From Pseudomonas nitroreducens (GTDB lineage: Bacteria; Pseudomonadota; Gammaproteobacteria; Pseudomonadales; Pseudomonadaceae): a stretch of 64,000 nt of DNA. Numbering within the stretch: position 1 is the first letter of the stretch; each line of letters begins with the position of its first letter. The notes under the pieces were generated by a model, which saw only the letters and a program-made list of their open reading frames with translations, ran no database searches and was not told the origin of the DNA. Below are positions 36,820 through 47,353 of this stretch, in pieces. The translations under genes and the position numbers were made by a program. Location: positions 62,001-126,000 of the forward strand of contig NZ_JALJXP010000004.1 in NCBI RefSeq assembly GCF_024170165.1. The letters run 5' to 3'.

Positions 36820-37115
36820 AGGCAGCAGTGCGAGGAGCGCGGACGCTTCCTGCGCGGAATCTTCCTCTTTGGGTATCCGTGGCGAAGTCTACCGGCAAGT
36901 CCGGCTGCGACTTCGCGCAAAACTATGTCTCCATATTTTTAAATCGCTTTCCGGACTTTCAGCAAGGTCTTTTGCCACGAAAAACCCTTTCCAGCGCTCA
37001 TTTTTCGCCCTGTATTGGCAACCGTTAAAACATAAGATATGGTTTCAAATGTATTTGCCAGCGACGGTCCGCAGGCCGTCTCCGCCAACAACAGCAACAA
37101 CGAGGAGCGATACGC
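36820..37115. promoter_or_regulatory. A+T-rich divergent control region with aldehyde dehydrogenase promoter
   Basis: This 296-base gap separates the GntR regulator and the aldehyde dehydrogenase gene. A good plus-strand promoter is TTGGCA (37015-37020), 17 bases, TATGGT (37038-37043). TTGGCAA at 37015 and TTTGCCA at about 37054-37060 form a spaced dyad around the -10 that could be a regulator site. Bases from about 36900 to 37070 are distinctly A+T-rich against the surrounding genes. Confidence 0.6.
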
Positions 37116-38609
<1,494 letters not shown>

Positions 38610-38642
38610 CGCGATCCGGCATACGAGAGGTTTGGAGCAAGA

Positions 38643-38668
38643 CGGCGCGCGGCTGACCCCGCGCGCCG
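38643..38668. repeat. GC-rich hairpin between dehydrogenase and permease
   Basis: CGGCGCGCGG and CCGCGCGCCG form a 10-bp stem around CTGACC in the 131-base gap between the two plus-strand genes. There is no U-tract; it may reduce read-through to the permease or stabilise the upstream message. Confidence 0.5.
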
Positions 38669-38740
38669 AACAATAACAACAACGCTTTCCGTTGCACCCG
38701 ATTGGCTGCCGACGCGAAAACCTCAGACAGGACACCCACG

Positions 38741-40225
38741 ATGAACAGCTCGATCCAGCCAGGCGCCGCCCTGGACCGCGACGCGGAGCAACTCCGCGCG
38801 CTGGGCTACACCTCCAATTTCGAACGCAGCATGACCCTCTGGCAGAACTTCGCCCTGGGCTTCACCTACCTCTCGCCGGTGGTCGGCGTGTACACCCTGT
38901 TCGGCCTGTGCCTGGCCGCCGGCGGCCCGCCGATGTTCTGGTCGTACCTGCTGGTGGGCATCGGGCAGATGCTGGTGTGCCTGATCTTCTGCGAAGTCGT
39001 CTCGCAGTTCCCCATCTCCGGCGGCGTCTACCCCTGGGCACGACGCCTGGTAGGCAAGCGCTGGGCGTGGATGGTCGGCTGGATCTACTCGGTGTCGCTG
39101 TGCGTGACCATCGCCGCCGTGGCCCTGGGCGCCGGCCCGTACATCGCCACCCTGCTCGGCTTCGAATCGACGCCGGTGACAAACACCTTCGTCGCCCTGG
39201 CGCTGACGGTGATCGCCACCCTGCTCAACCTGTCCGGTACCAAGCTGCTGGCCCGCGTGGCGATGTTCGGCTTCATCTGCGAGCTGCTCGGCGCACTGGT
39301 GATCGGCACCTACCTGCTGATCTTCGAACGCCACCAGCCGTTCTCGGTGCTGTTCAACACCTTCGACATCCGCATCGACGGCAGCTACTGGCCGGCGTTC
39401 CTCACCGCCTCACTGGCCGGCATGTTCCTCTACTACGGCTTCGAGGCCTGCGGTGACGTCGCCGAGGAAACCCCGAACCCGAGCCGGCGGATTCCCAAGG
39501 CCATGCGCATGACCATCTGGATCGGCGGTGGCGCAGCCATCTTCGCCGCCCTGGCGCTGATCCTCGCGGTACCGGACATGGCTGCGGTGATCTCCGGTGC
39601 GGACAAGGACCCGATGACCACCATCCTCGACAATGCCTTCGGCGTCACCGGCGCACGGCTGGTAATGGCAGTGATCATCGTCTCGTTCGTCTCCTGCGTA
39701 CTCAGCCTGCAGGCCGCTGCCAGCCGCCTGCTGTACTCCTACGCCCGCGACGAGATGGTGATGGGCAGCGGCCTGCTCAAGCGCCTGTCGCCCAACACCC
39801 ACGTGCCGGTGGCTGCGCTGATCGCCTGCGGCGTGATCCCGTCGGTGATCGTCTGCGCCGGCTTCTACCTGCAGAACGCCATCGCCATGGTGGTGAGCTT
39901 CGCCGCCATCGGCATCTACCTGTCGTTCCAGATGATCGTCGGCGGCGCCCTGTTCGCCCGCCTGCGCGGCTGGAAGCCGAGCGGCGCCTTCACGCTGGGC
40001 AACTGGGGCTGGATCGTGAACGTGCTGGCGCTGACCTACGGCGTGCTGGCGATCATCAACATGTCCTGGCCGCGTACGCCGGATGCTCCCTGGTACCTGA
40101 ACTACGGGATCATCCTGGTCGGCGGCATCGTGATCGTGCTGGGCCTGGCCTACATGACCCTGTTCCGCCCTTACGACAAGGGCACCGCTCCCCACGGGGA
40201 TGCGTGGAAGCTGCATCAGCAGTAA
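38741..40225 (+). CDS. APC-superfamily amino acid/amine permease
   Basis: A 494-residue membrane protein with about 12 helices. It starts MNSSIQPGAALDRDAEQLRALGYTSNFER-type, followed by SMTLWQNFALGFTYLSPVVG. The APC substrate-site stretches PISGGVYPWARRLVG and FYYGFEACGDVAEETPNPSRRIP are clear. The N-terminal DxxxLxxLGY form is typical of the GABA/choline-like permease branch. Position behind the PuuC-like dehydrogenase suggests uptake of an amine or amino acid for the same pathway. ATG 38741 follows an AGGA site. Confidence 0.9.
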   Translation: MNSSIQPGAALDRDAEQLRALGYTSNFERSMTLWQNFALGFTYLSPVVGVYTLFGLCLAAGGPPMFWSYLLVGIGQMLVCLIFCEVVSQFPISGGVYPWARRLVGKRWAWMVGWIYSVSLCVTIAAVALGAGPYIATLLGFESTPVTNTFVALALTVIATLLNLSGTKLLARVAMFGFICELLGALVIGTYLLIFERHQPFSVLFNTFDIRIDGSYWPAFLTASLAGMFLYYGFEACGDVAEETPNPSRRIPKAMRMTIWIGGGAAIFAALALILAVPDMAAVISGADKDPMTTILDNAFGVTGARLVMAVIIVSFVSCVLSLQAAASRLLYSYARDEMVMGSGLLKRLSPNTHVPVAALIACGVIPSVIVCAGFYLQNAIAMVVSFAAIGIYLSFQMIVGGALFARLRGWKPSGAFTLGNWGWIVNVLALTYGVLAIINMSWPRTPDAPWYLNYGIILVGGIVIVLGLAYMTLFRPYDKGTAPHGDAWKLHQQ

Positions 40226-40243
40226 GCGTTCGACGTGAAACGA

Positions 40244-40271
40244 AAACGCCCGGCAGGATGCCGGGCGTTTT
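40244..40271. terminator. Bidirectional terminator between permease and cysC
   Basis: AAAACGCCCGGCA-GGA-TGCCGGGCGTTTTT, with A and T runs on both sides, fills the space between two convergent stop codons. The cysC stop codon lies directly against its edge. Confidence 0.92.
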
Positions 40272-40865
40272 TCAGGGTAGGCAGTGAGTGAGCAGTCGCT
40301 GCACGGATTCCGCCAGCGGCTCCACGCTGGTATCAATCACAACCTCCGGCGCAAGAGGCTCTTCGTAAGGCGAGTCGAGCCCGGTGAAATCACGGATCAG
40401 CCCCTGCCTCGCCTTGCTGTACAGCCCCTTGGGATCCCTCTGCTCGCAGAGAGTCAGCGGAGTGGAAACATGGACTTCAAGGAATCTTCCGGGTCCGAAC
40501 ATCGCCCGCACCCGCTCACGATCACGCCGAAACGGCGAGATGAAAGCACAGAGAACAATCAACCCGGCGTCCGCCATGAGCTTTGCCAGCTCGCCGGCCC
40601 GACGGATGTTCTCCGCTCGATCGGCCTCGCTCATGCCAAGGTCCCGGCAAAGGCCGTGGCGCACGTTGTCGCCATCGAGCAGGCAAGCTTTCACTCCCGC
40701 ATCGTACAGCGCAATGTCGAGTGCATTGGCGAGCGTCGATTTTCCTGCTCCCGAGAGACCGGTAAACCAGACGCACACGCCACGTTGCTGCATCAATTCC
40801 GCACGCATCCGCGGGGTCACTTTCTGTTCGTGCCAAAGGACCTCGCGACTCGGGGCCATAGACAT
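40272..40865 (-). CDS. cysC: Adenylylsulfate kinase (stand-alone CysC)
   Basis: Phosphorylates APS to PAPS. The 197-residue product has the P-loop [16 protein letters not shown] (about 32-47), the APS-binding [28 protein letters not shown] and [15 protein letters not shown], all conserved. It is not linked to cysD or cysN; in pseudomonads sulfate activation usually uses a CysNC fusion, so this is an extra free kinase, perhaps supplying PAPS for sulfation. ATG 40865 is chosen as it gives the usual short N-terminus; a longer in-frame extension has no support. Confidence 0.92.
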   Translation of the reverse strand: MSMAPSREVLWHEQKVTPRMRAELMQQRGVCVWFTGLSGAGKSTLANALDIALYDAGVKACLLDGDNVRHGLCRDLGMSEADRAENIRRAGELAKLMADAGLIVLCAFISPFRRDRERVRAMFGPGRFLEVHVSTPLTLCEQRDPKGLYSKARQGLIRDFTGLDSPYEEPLAPEVVIDTSVEPLAESVQRLLTHCLP

Positions 40866-41048
40866 GTCTGCCTGCTCATCTCGGAAAAATGGAACAGACT
40901 GGCGATTATCGAGAAAGGTTCCAATGCGCCCCCCCGCGAAACGCGGAGCGGCATTTCCGGCTTGCGAACACGCACACAAGTGCCACGAGACGCCTCTCAC
41001 AGCAGCCAGGACCGCGGCGGAACGGGCCCGGAAACGCACCGCTTGCCG

Positions 41049-41720
41049 TCAGGCCGGCTCTTCGGCTCCGACCCAGAGACGCTCTCCGGCACCGGGCGCT
41101 TCCATCCACTGCTTCAACGACCGCGTCGGCAGGTCGAAATACTCCCGCGTGCGCGCATACCCCTGCCCGCCCATGCGGCCGATGGCGTCGAGCCCGAGTT
41201 GGTCGATGTACAGCGTCGCCGGGTCGATCAGGTCGTCGCGTACATGGGCCATCAGCACTTCGCCGAGGATGATCTCCCGCGACTGGCCGATGGACAGCGC
41301 CATCATCCGCCGGCACTCCAGCGCCACCGGTGCTTCGCCGATGCGCGGGCAACCGACGCGGGTACCGGGGATGGCGGTCAGGCCGGCGGCGACCAGTTCA
41401 TCGAATCCCGGCTCGAAGGGCACGGCGCAGACGTTCATCGCCTCCACCAGCGCGTCGGAGACGATGTTCACGGTGAATTCCTGGTTATTGCGGATGTTCA
41501 GCGTGGTGTCCTTGGGGCTCAGGTCGCTGTAGTTCTCCACGCCCAGGGCGAGGATCGGCGGGTCGGCCGAGAGAGCGTTGAAGAAGCTGAAGGGCGCGGC
41601 GTTGGCACGCCCCTGCGCATCAATGGTGGTGACCAGGGCAATGGGCCGGGGCACCACGCTGCCGATGAGGATCTTGTATTTCTCGCGGGCGGACAGCTGC
41701 TGGAAGTCGAAGCTGAGCAT
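41049..41720 (-). CDS. Flavin reductase-like FMN-binding split-barrel protein
   Basis: A 223-residue protein of the flavin_reduct (DIM6/NTAB) family. The start MLSFDFQQLSAREKYKILIG leads into the FMN-contact motif SVVPRPIALVTTID, followed by ANAAPFSFFNALSADPPIL and the NNQEFTVNIV helix start. These longer relatives bind FMN, and it is often unclear whether they act as reductase partners or have their own catalytic role. It is the last gene of the ABC importer/amidohydrolase unit, 11 bases after the second amidohydrolase, with AAGGA before ATG 41720. Confidence 0.85.
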   Translation of the reverse strand: MLSFDFQQLSAREKYKILIGSVVPRPIALVTTIDAQGRANAAPFSFFNALSADPPILALGVENYSDLSPKDTTLNIRNNQEFTVNIVSDALVEAMNVCAVPFEPGFDELVAAGLTAIPGTRVGCPRIGEAPVALECRRMMALSIGQSREIILGEVLMAHVRDDLIDPATLYIDQLGLDAIGRMGGQGYARTREYFDLPTRSLKQWMEAPGAGERLWVGAEEPA

Positions 41721-41731
41721 GGATTGATCCT

Positions 41732-43231
41732 TCAATGAGCCTGCGGTGCGTGGGCGTCGAGCAGCGGCGCGGCGGCGCTGTACGAGTCGGCAAAGGGAAT
41801 CGCGGAACGGAACAATGTGCGCCACGGCGGGTTGCCGAAGGCACGCTCGGCGTGGTGCTGCATCTGTTTCTGGAACAGTGCGTCGGCGCGACGTTGCAGG
41901 TCGGCGTAATCGACACCGACCACCTGGCCGCCCTGCATCACGCAGCGGCCGTCGATGAAGCTGGCGATGCAGTCGTCGCCACGACCGGCGGTGAACAGGT
42001 TCTTCAGCGGGTCGAAGAACGGGCCCTGGTGGAAGTCGCCGAGGCGGAACACGGTGATGTCCGCGCGGGCACCGACGGCGAGACGGCCGAGGTCGTCGCG
42101 GCCCAATGCCCGGGCGCCGCCGAGGGTGGCAGCGTTGTACAGATCGAGCATGCGCGTGTGCTCGGCATCGCCCTCCTTCACCCGCGCGATGTTCAGGCCC
42201 TGGCGCAGGTTGTCGAGCATGTCCGCCGGGAAGGTGTCGGTGCCCATGGCGAGGTTGATACCGCGCGCGCGGTAAGTGCCGAACGAATCCAGCGCATCGC
42301 CTTCGCGGGCGAACACCACCGGGCAATGCACCAGGCTCGCGCCGCTGTCCGCCAGGCGCTGCAACTCGTGCTCGCCGCTGTGGAGGATGCCGTGGGGCAG
42401 CACGCTACGCGGGTTGAGCAGGCCGTAGCGGTCGAGCCACTGCAGCGAGGACGTGTCACGCAAGCGACGCACCAGCTCCACTTCGTAGCGCGACTGGCAG
42501 CAGTGCAGGCGCAGCGCCGCGTTCAGTTCGCGCTGCACGGCGGCGGTACGCTCGAGCAACGCCGGCGTGCAGGTTTCGATGCGGTCCGGCAGCAGCGCGC
42601 CGCGTACCAGGCCATCGTGGGCGCCGTCGAAGTCGTGGAAGAAGCGCTCGGCCTCCCCCAGGCCGGCCAGACCCGCAGCCTCGTCCCAGTGCTGAGCGGG
42701 GCTACCGTCGGCGCGGGCGTGGGTCATGCCACTCATGTAACAAGGGCCGAGGTAGGTGCGCAGGCCGAGCTCGCCGGAAAGCGCGGCGACTCCGGCGAAT
42801 TCGTCGTAGTGCTCGGCCCAGCGCCGGTAGTACATGGAGGTGATCGGCATGGCGGTGGTGATGCCGTTGCGGATCAGCTGGGTGAAGGCATAGCGGTACT
42901 TGAACAGCTCCTCGTCGGGGCTGTAGCACTCGCCCGGCCCGGCCCGCAGGTAGTCCTCGGACCAGACGCGGCCCATGTTCCATTCGGCGCCGTTGTCCAG
43001 GGCGAGTACCGTGGAGTCGAGGTCGCCGAGGGCATCCAGATCGATGAAGCCAGGGCCGATCAGCGCGTGGCCGTAATCGATCCACTGGCTGACTTCACCG
43101 GGATAGCCACGTCCTACGAAGACGATTTCCCCGCCCTCGAACACCACTTCGCCGTGGCGCCAGAGCACGTGCTGTTTACCGTCGAAGCCAACCACGAAGC
43201 TGGCTTTCAGGCCGATGCGTGGAGCGCTCAC
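41732..43231 (-). CDS. Amidohydrolase-superfamily protein lacking the HxH metal motif
   Basis: A 499-residue amidohydrolase-fold protein of the chlorohydrolase/deaminase type. The usual PGFIDxHxH strand-1 motif is replaced by GPGFIDLDALGDLD (59-72), so Asp66 and Leu68 stand where the two metal histidines would be. Later elements are kept: LRLHCCQSRYE, VLPHGILHSGEHEL, SLVHCPVV and GTDTFPADML. It may use a single metal held by the remaining residues, or may have lost hydrolase activity. It overlaps the upstream CodA-like gene by 4 bases (ATGA). Confidence 0.85.
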   Translation of the reverse strand: MSAPRIGLKASFVVGFDGKQHVLWRHGEVVFEGGEIVFVGRGYPGEVSQWIDYGHALIGPGFIDLDALGDLDSTVLALDNGAEWNMGRVWSEDYLRAGPGECYSPDEELFKYRYAFTQLIRNGITTAMPITSMYYRRWAEHYDEFAGVAALSGELGLRTYLGPCYMSGMTHARADGSPAQHWDEAAGLAGLGEAERFFHDFDGAHDGLVRGALLPDRIETCTPALLERTAAVQRELNAALRLHCCQSRYEVELVRRLRDTSSLQWLDRYGLLNPRSVLPHGILHSGEHELQRLADSGASLVHCPVVFAREGDALDSFGTYRARGINLAMGTDTFPADMLDNLRQGLNIARVKEGDAEHTRMLDLYNAATLGGARALGRDDLGRLAVGARADITVFRLGDFHQGPFFDPLKNLFTAGRGDDCIASFIDGRCVMQGGQVVGVDYADLQRRADALFQKQMQHHAERAFGNPPWRTLFRSAIPFADSYSAAAPLLDAHAPQAH

Positions 43232-44427
43232 AGACGCGACTCCACCAGGCGACCATGCTCGGCGATCAGCTTGCCGGCCTTGAATACCCGGCGCTGCGCC
43301 GGGCGCGCGACCACGGCCTCACCGAGGGTCTCGACCGGCAGCAGGAGGAAGTCCGCCGGCGCGCCGACTTCGATACGCGCCGGCTCGCGACCCAGTGCGC
43401 GGGCACCGTTGGCGGTGGCGGCGGCGAAGGCTGCAGCGAGGTCGTCGTCCTTGCACAGGTCGAAGCGGAAGGCGAGGAACATGGCGCGTTCGAGCATGTC
43501 GCCGTTGCCCATGGGCGACCAGGCATCGCGGATGCCGTCGCTGCCCAGGCACAGGTTGACGCCGGCTTCGCGCAAGGTGAGGAACGGCGGCACCGGGGTG
43601 TCGGCAGGCGCGGAGCTCATCAGGGAAATGCCCAGCTCGGAGAGTCGCTCGGCCAGCGGCTCGACCTGCTCCCAGGGCGCCATGCCCAGGCAATAGGCGT
43701 GGCTGATCATCACCTTGCCCTGCAGAGCGTGGCGCTCGGTGTAGTCGGCGATGCGGGCGATCTGCCAGAGGCCCAGCTCGCCCTTGTCGTGCAGGTGAAT
43801 ATCCACGCCACGGCCGAATTCAACCGCCAGGCCGAAGACGATATCGAGCTGGGCAATGGGGTCGTCGTCGATGCCGCAGGGGTCGAGCCCACCGACGTTT
43901 TCCACGCCCAGCGCCAGCGCCTCGCGCATCAGCTCCGCGGTGCCGGGGCGGCTGACCAGACCGGTCTGCGGGAAGACCACGAACTCCATGTCGATGAGGT
44001 CGGCGTAGCGCTCACGCAGCGCCTGCATGGCCACCACATGGCGCAGGCCCAGCTCGGGGTCGATGTCCAAGTGGCAGCGGAAGGTCAGTGAGCCACGGGC
44101 GATGCACTGCTCCAGCAGTGCGCCGGCGCGGGCGGCGATGGGCGCCTCGATCTCGCGCAGCACGCGGCGCTCGTTGGCGATGTAGTCCTTGAGCGTGGGG
44201 CCGGCGCTGTTGGGGCGCCAGGGTTGGCCCCAGAGGGTCTTGTCCAGGTGGCAGTGGCTTTCCACCAGCGGCGGCAGCAGCAGCTGGCCGGCGCCGTCGA
44301 TGTCGCCGGCTTGCGGCGTGGTGTTGCCCGCGGGGCGGCGTTCGGCGATGCGGCCGTCCCGGATGAGGAAGTCTTCCGCTGCATTGCCCAGCGGACGGAT
44401 GTTGCGCAGCCAGTAGCTGTCGGTCAT
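43228..44427 (-). CDS. Cytosine-deaminase-like amidohydrolase
   Basis: A 399-residue amidohydrolase resembling the CodA / AtzC group. Metal ligands are complete: ESHCHLDK (His58, His60), DIHLHDKGE (His and catalytic Glu), ISHAYCLG (His) and LGSDGIRDAW (Asp). The ring or amide substrate is not identifiable. It forms one unit with the next amidohydrolase (ATGA overlap) and lies 123 bases after the solute-binding protein gene on the same strand. Confidence 0.87.
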   Translation of the reverse strand: MTDSYWLRNIRPLGNAAEDFLIRDGRIAERRPAGNTTPQAGDIDGAGQLLLPPLVESHCHLDKTLWGQPWRPNSAGPTLKDYIANERRVLREIEAPIAARAGALLEQCIARGSLTFRCHLDIDPELGLRHVVAMQALRERYADLIDMEFVVFPQTGLVSRPGTAELMREALALGVENVGGLDPCGIDDDPIAQLDIVFGLAVEFGRGVDIHLHDKGELGLWQIARIADYTERHALQGKVMISHAYCLGMAPWEQVEPLAERLSELGISLMSSAPADTPVPPFLTLREAGVNLCLGSDGIRDAWSPMGNGDMLERAMFLAFRFDLCKDDDLAAAFAAATANGARALGREPARIEVGAPADFLLLPVETLGEAVVARPAQRRVFKAGKLIAEHGRLVESRL

Positions 44428-44452
44428 GGGGACCTCGAATCCAGAGAAGAAC

Positions 44453-44529
44453 GTAGGGCGAATAACTGCTTGCAGTTATCCGCCGATGAACTCGGCGGCG
44501 AATGAGGCGTTCCGCCTCATTCGCCCTAC
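44453..44529. repeat. GTAGGGCG-type interspersed repeat, copy 2
   Basis: Begins GTAGGGCGAATAACTG and ends CATTCGCCCTAC. Internal dyads are CTGCTTGCAG and GAGGCGTTCCGCCTC. It occupies most of the gap between the solute-binding protein and the CodA-like gene, which are otherwise arranged like one operon. Confidence 0.8.
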
Positions 44530-44550
44530 GGGTTTACGGAGAACGGCTCA

Positions 44551-45603
44551 TCAACCCTTGAGCTTGGACCAGATGCGGTCCTGCAGCTCGCGGGACTTGT
44601 TGCTGCATTCCTTTTCCAGACGCAGGCGCGAGGCGTACTCCTCGGGCATGTTGATGGCGTCCATGACCTTCCACTTGGCGTCCAGCAGGTGGTCGGTCTG
44701 GATGCCGTTGGAATAGGCGATGGCGTTGGTCACCGCGGCGGCGTTTTCCGGCTTCATCATCCAGTTGATGAAGACCTTGGCGTTCTCCGGATGCGGCGCG
44801 CTCTTCGGCACGGCGAAGTTGTCCTGGAAGGAGGCCACGCCCTCGCGCGGGTAGACGTACTTGATGGTGCTCTTCTGCAGCGTGGCGCGGGCGGTGGAGC
44901 CGTTCCAGTTCTGCATCAGCACGACTTCGCCGGAGGCCATGCGGTCCACGGTGTTGTCGGAGCTGTACATCTTCAGGAAGGGCTTCTGCTTCTGCAGCAG
45001 CTCGAGAATCTTCTTGGCGTCCTGCGGGTTCTCGGTGCACTCGTCGACATTGAGGTAATGCGCGGCGGCGTTGATCAGGCTGCTCGGGGTATCCAGCGCG
45101 GCGACCTGGCCCTGCAGCTCCGGACGTGGCTCGAAGAATTCCTTCCACGAGTCATCCAGCTTGCCACCCGGTACCCGCGCGCTGTCATAGGAGAAACCGG
45201 TAGTGCCCCACAGGTAGGGCGCCGAGTACTTGCGGCCGGGGTCGAAGGCCGGGTCGCGGAACGCCGGTTTGACGAACTGGAAGTTGGCCAGCCTGGGCGT
45301 GTCGATTTCCAGCAGCAGGTCCTGGTTGATCAGCGTCTGCATGATCGAGTGCGAGGGCACGATCACATCGTACGCGGCGCCGCCGGCCTGCAGCTTGGCC
45401 AGCAGGGTTTCGTTGCTGTCGTAGCCGTCCATGGTGACCTTGATGCCGGTCTCCTTCTCGAACTTGGCCAGCAGTTCCACCGGGTAGTAGTCGGTCCAGT
45501 TGTAGAAGAACAGCTGCTTGGGCTCCTCGGCCTGGGCAGCGCCCGCAGCCAGCAGGGCGAGGGACAAACCGGCTAGGCCGTGACGCAGGGCATTCAACTT
45601 CAT
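44551..45603 (-). CDS. PotD-like periplasmic solute-binding protein
   Basis: A 350-residue protein with a Sec signal peptide (cleavage after AAGAAQA, about residue 25). The body matches the polyamine-binding PotD/PotF family: FYNWTDYYPVELLAKFEKET, YDVIVPSHSIMQTLI and the LWGTTGFSYD hinge. The family also carries opines, GABA and other cationic or N-rich ligands, and neighbouring catabolic genes point away from simple polyamine uptake. It is the fourth gene in transcription order, after the ATPase and two permeases. Confidence 0.93.
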   Translation of the reverse strand: MKLNALRHGLAGLSLALLAAGAAQAEEPKQLFFYNWTDYYPVELLAKFEKETGIKVTMDGYDSNETLLAKLQAGGAAYDVIVPSHSIMQTLINQDLLLEIDTPRLANFQFVKPAFRDPAFDPGRKYSAPYLWGTTGFSYDSARVPGGKLDDSWKEFFEPRPELQGQVAALDTPSSLINAAAHYLNVDECTENPQDAKKILELLQKQKPFLKMYSSDNTVDRMASGEVVLMQNWNGSTARATLQKSTIKYVYPREGVASFQDNFAVPKSAPHPENAKVFINWMMKPENAAAVTNAIAYSNGIQTDHLLDAKWKVMDAINMPEEYASRLRLEKECSNKSRELQDRIWSKLKG

Positions 45604-45652
45604 GTGGCTCTCCGAAACGAAAGGTCAGAAAACGAAAGGTCGGCAGTCTTGA

Positions 45653-46444
45653 TCAGGCGTCCGGTTTGCCGCGCTGGCCGAGCCAGTACGACAGCACCAC
45701 GAGGACGATGGAAATCACCAGCATGAGGGTCGAGATGGCATTGATCTCGGGGGTCACCCCGGCCTTGATGGCCGAGAAGATGTAGACCGGCAGCGTCGTC
45801 GAGCCGGGGCCGGCGACGAAGAAGGTCATGATGAAGTCGTCGAGGCTGACCACGAACGCCAGCACCGCGCCGGACAGCACCGCCGGCCACAGCAGCGGCA
45901 GGGTTACCCGGCGGAACACCTGGTAGGGACTGGCGTAGAGGTCGCCGGCGGCTTCCAGCAGGCTCTTGTCCAGGTCGTTCAGGCGCGCACGGATCGGCAG
46001 GTAGGCGAAGGGAATGCAGAAACCGACGTGGGCGACGATCACTGTCAGCAGCCCCAGCTTGATGCCCATCGACATGAACAGCAGCAGCGTGGCCACCGCG
46101 ATGACGATCTCCGGCAGGATCAACGGCAGGTTGATGCCGCCCTCCACCAGCCGCCGCCCGTAGAACGGCCGCGAAGTCGCCAGCGCTGCCGCCAGGGCAA
46201 TCGCCGTGGACAGCACGGTGGCGAAGCCGGCGACCACCAGCGAGTTGAACGCCGCCGCCTGGATCGACGGGTTGGCGACGATCTTGCCGTACCAGGCGAA
46301 GGAAAATTCGGTCCATACCGTGGCCGAGCGGTTGGCGTTGAAGCTGTAGCCGATCAGCACGAAGATCGGCAGGTACAGGTAGGCCAGGACCAGCAGGCTG
46401 GTTTCGCGGGTGCCGGGCAGTTTCTTCAGGTGCTGGGCGATCAT
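45653..46444 (-). CDS. ABC transporter permease, PotC-like
   Basis: A 263-residue inner-membrane permease with about six helices. The EAA-type loop reads LLEAAGDLYASPYQVFRRVTLPLLWP near residues 161-186. The N-terminus YLYLPIFVLIGYSFN and C-terminal SLDDFIMTFFVAGPG match PotC. Its ATG overlaps the PotB-like stop by 4 bases. Confidence 0.94.
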   Translation of the reverse strand: MIAQHLKKLPGTRETSLLVLAYLYLPIFVLIGYSFNANRSATVWTEFSFAWYGKIVANPSIQAAAFNSLVVAGFATVLSTAIALAAALATSRPFYGRRLVEGGINLPLILPEIVIAVATLLLFMSMGIKLGLLTVIVAHVGFCIPFAYLPIRARLNDLDKSLLEAAGDLYASPYQVFRRVTLPLLWPAVLSGAVLAFVVSLDDFIMTFFVAGPGSTTLPVYIFSAIKAGVTPEINAISTLMLVISIVLVVLSYWLGQRGKPDA

Positions 46445-47352
46445 GCGTTGGCTCCTCCCAGGTGGACGGCCTTGGCGGCGCGGCGGCTATACAGGGCGAA
46501 CGCGATCAGGGCGAGCAGCATGATCGCCAGCAGCAGGAACGACAGCGAACCGCCCAGGGGCCAGTTGCGCGCGGTGCCGAACTGCTGCTGGATCAGGTTG
46601 CCGATCATCAGGGTCTTGCCGCCGCCGAGGATCGCCGGGGTGATGAAGGCGCCCAGGCTGGGCACGAACACCAGCAGCGAGCCGGCGATCACGCCGGGCA
46701 TGGACAGCGGCAGGATTACCCGCTGCAGCGCCTTCCAGCGGTTCGCGCCGAGGTCATAGGCGGCCTCGACCAGACGCCAGTCGAGCTTCTCCAGGGTCGA
46801 GTAGATCGGCAGGATCATGAACGGCAGGAAGCTGTAGACCAGGCCGACGCAGACCGCGAAGTCGTTGTACAGCAGGGTGATGCCGCCGGCCTGGGGGAAC
46901 AGCGCGTTGACCGACTGGGCGACCCAGCCGTGCTCGCGCAGGATGATCAGCCAGGCGTAGTTGCGGATCAGCAGGTTGGTCCAGAACGGAATGGTGATCA
47001 GCAGCACCATCAGGTTGCGCGAGCGCTCGCTGAGGCTGGTCATCCACAGCGCCACCGGGAAGCCGAAGAGGAAGCACAGCAGCGTGGTGCCGCCGGCCTG
47101 GAACAGCGAACGCAGCAGCGCCTGGGCATAGACCCAGTTCAGCTCCAGGTTGCCATCGAAGTCTTCCTGGAAGAACAGCTGCACGTAGCTCTGGATCTGC
47201 CAGTCGGCGTGCCAGTCGACGCCGCCGTAGAGGTTGCGCGGCAGCAGGCTGATGTAACCCATGATCGCCAGCGGGATGGCGATCAGCCCGAGCAGCGTCA
47301 GCGCCACCGGGCTGAGCAGCAACAGGCGGCGAGTGGTGGGCGACTCGTTCAT
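46441..47352 (-). CDS. ABC transporter permease, PotB-like
   Basis: A 303-residue inner-membrane permease with about six helices. The loop LVEAAYDLGANRWKALQRVI is followed by LPLSMPGVIAGSLLVFVPSLGAF-type sequence, and LGGGKTLMIGNLIQQQF is typical of PotB/PotH. It follows the ATPase gene with a single base between stop and start. Confidence 0.94.
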   Translation of the reverse strand: MNESPTTRRLLLLSPVALTLLGLIAIPLAIMGYISLLPRNLYGGVDWHADWQIQSYVQLFFQEDFDGNLELNWVYAQALLRSLFQAGGTTLLCFLFGFPVALWMTSLSERSRNLMVLLITIPFWTNLLIRNYAWLIILREHGWVAQSVNALFPQAGGITLLYNDFAVCVGLVYSFLPFMILPIYSTLEKLDWRLVEAAYDLGANRWKALQRVILPLSMPGVIAGSLLVFVPSLGAFITPAILGGGKTLMIGNLIQQQFGTARNWPLGGSLSFLLLAIMLLALIAFALYSRRAAKAVHLGGANA

Positions 47353-47353
47353 G

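Noticed and set aside
41735-43696. Open frame of 653 codons on the plus strand
   Set aside because: It runs antisense across two overlapping amidohydrolase genes and has no recognisable domain.
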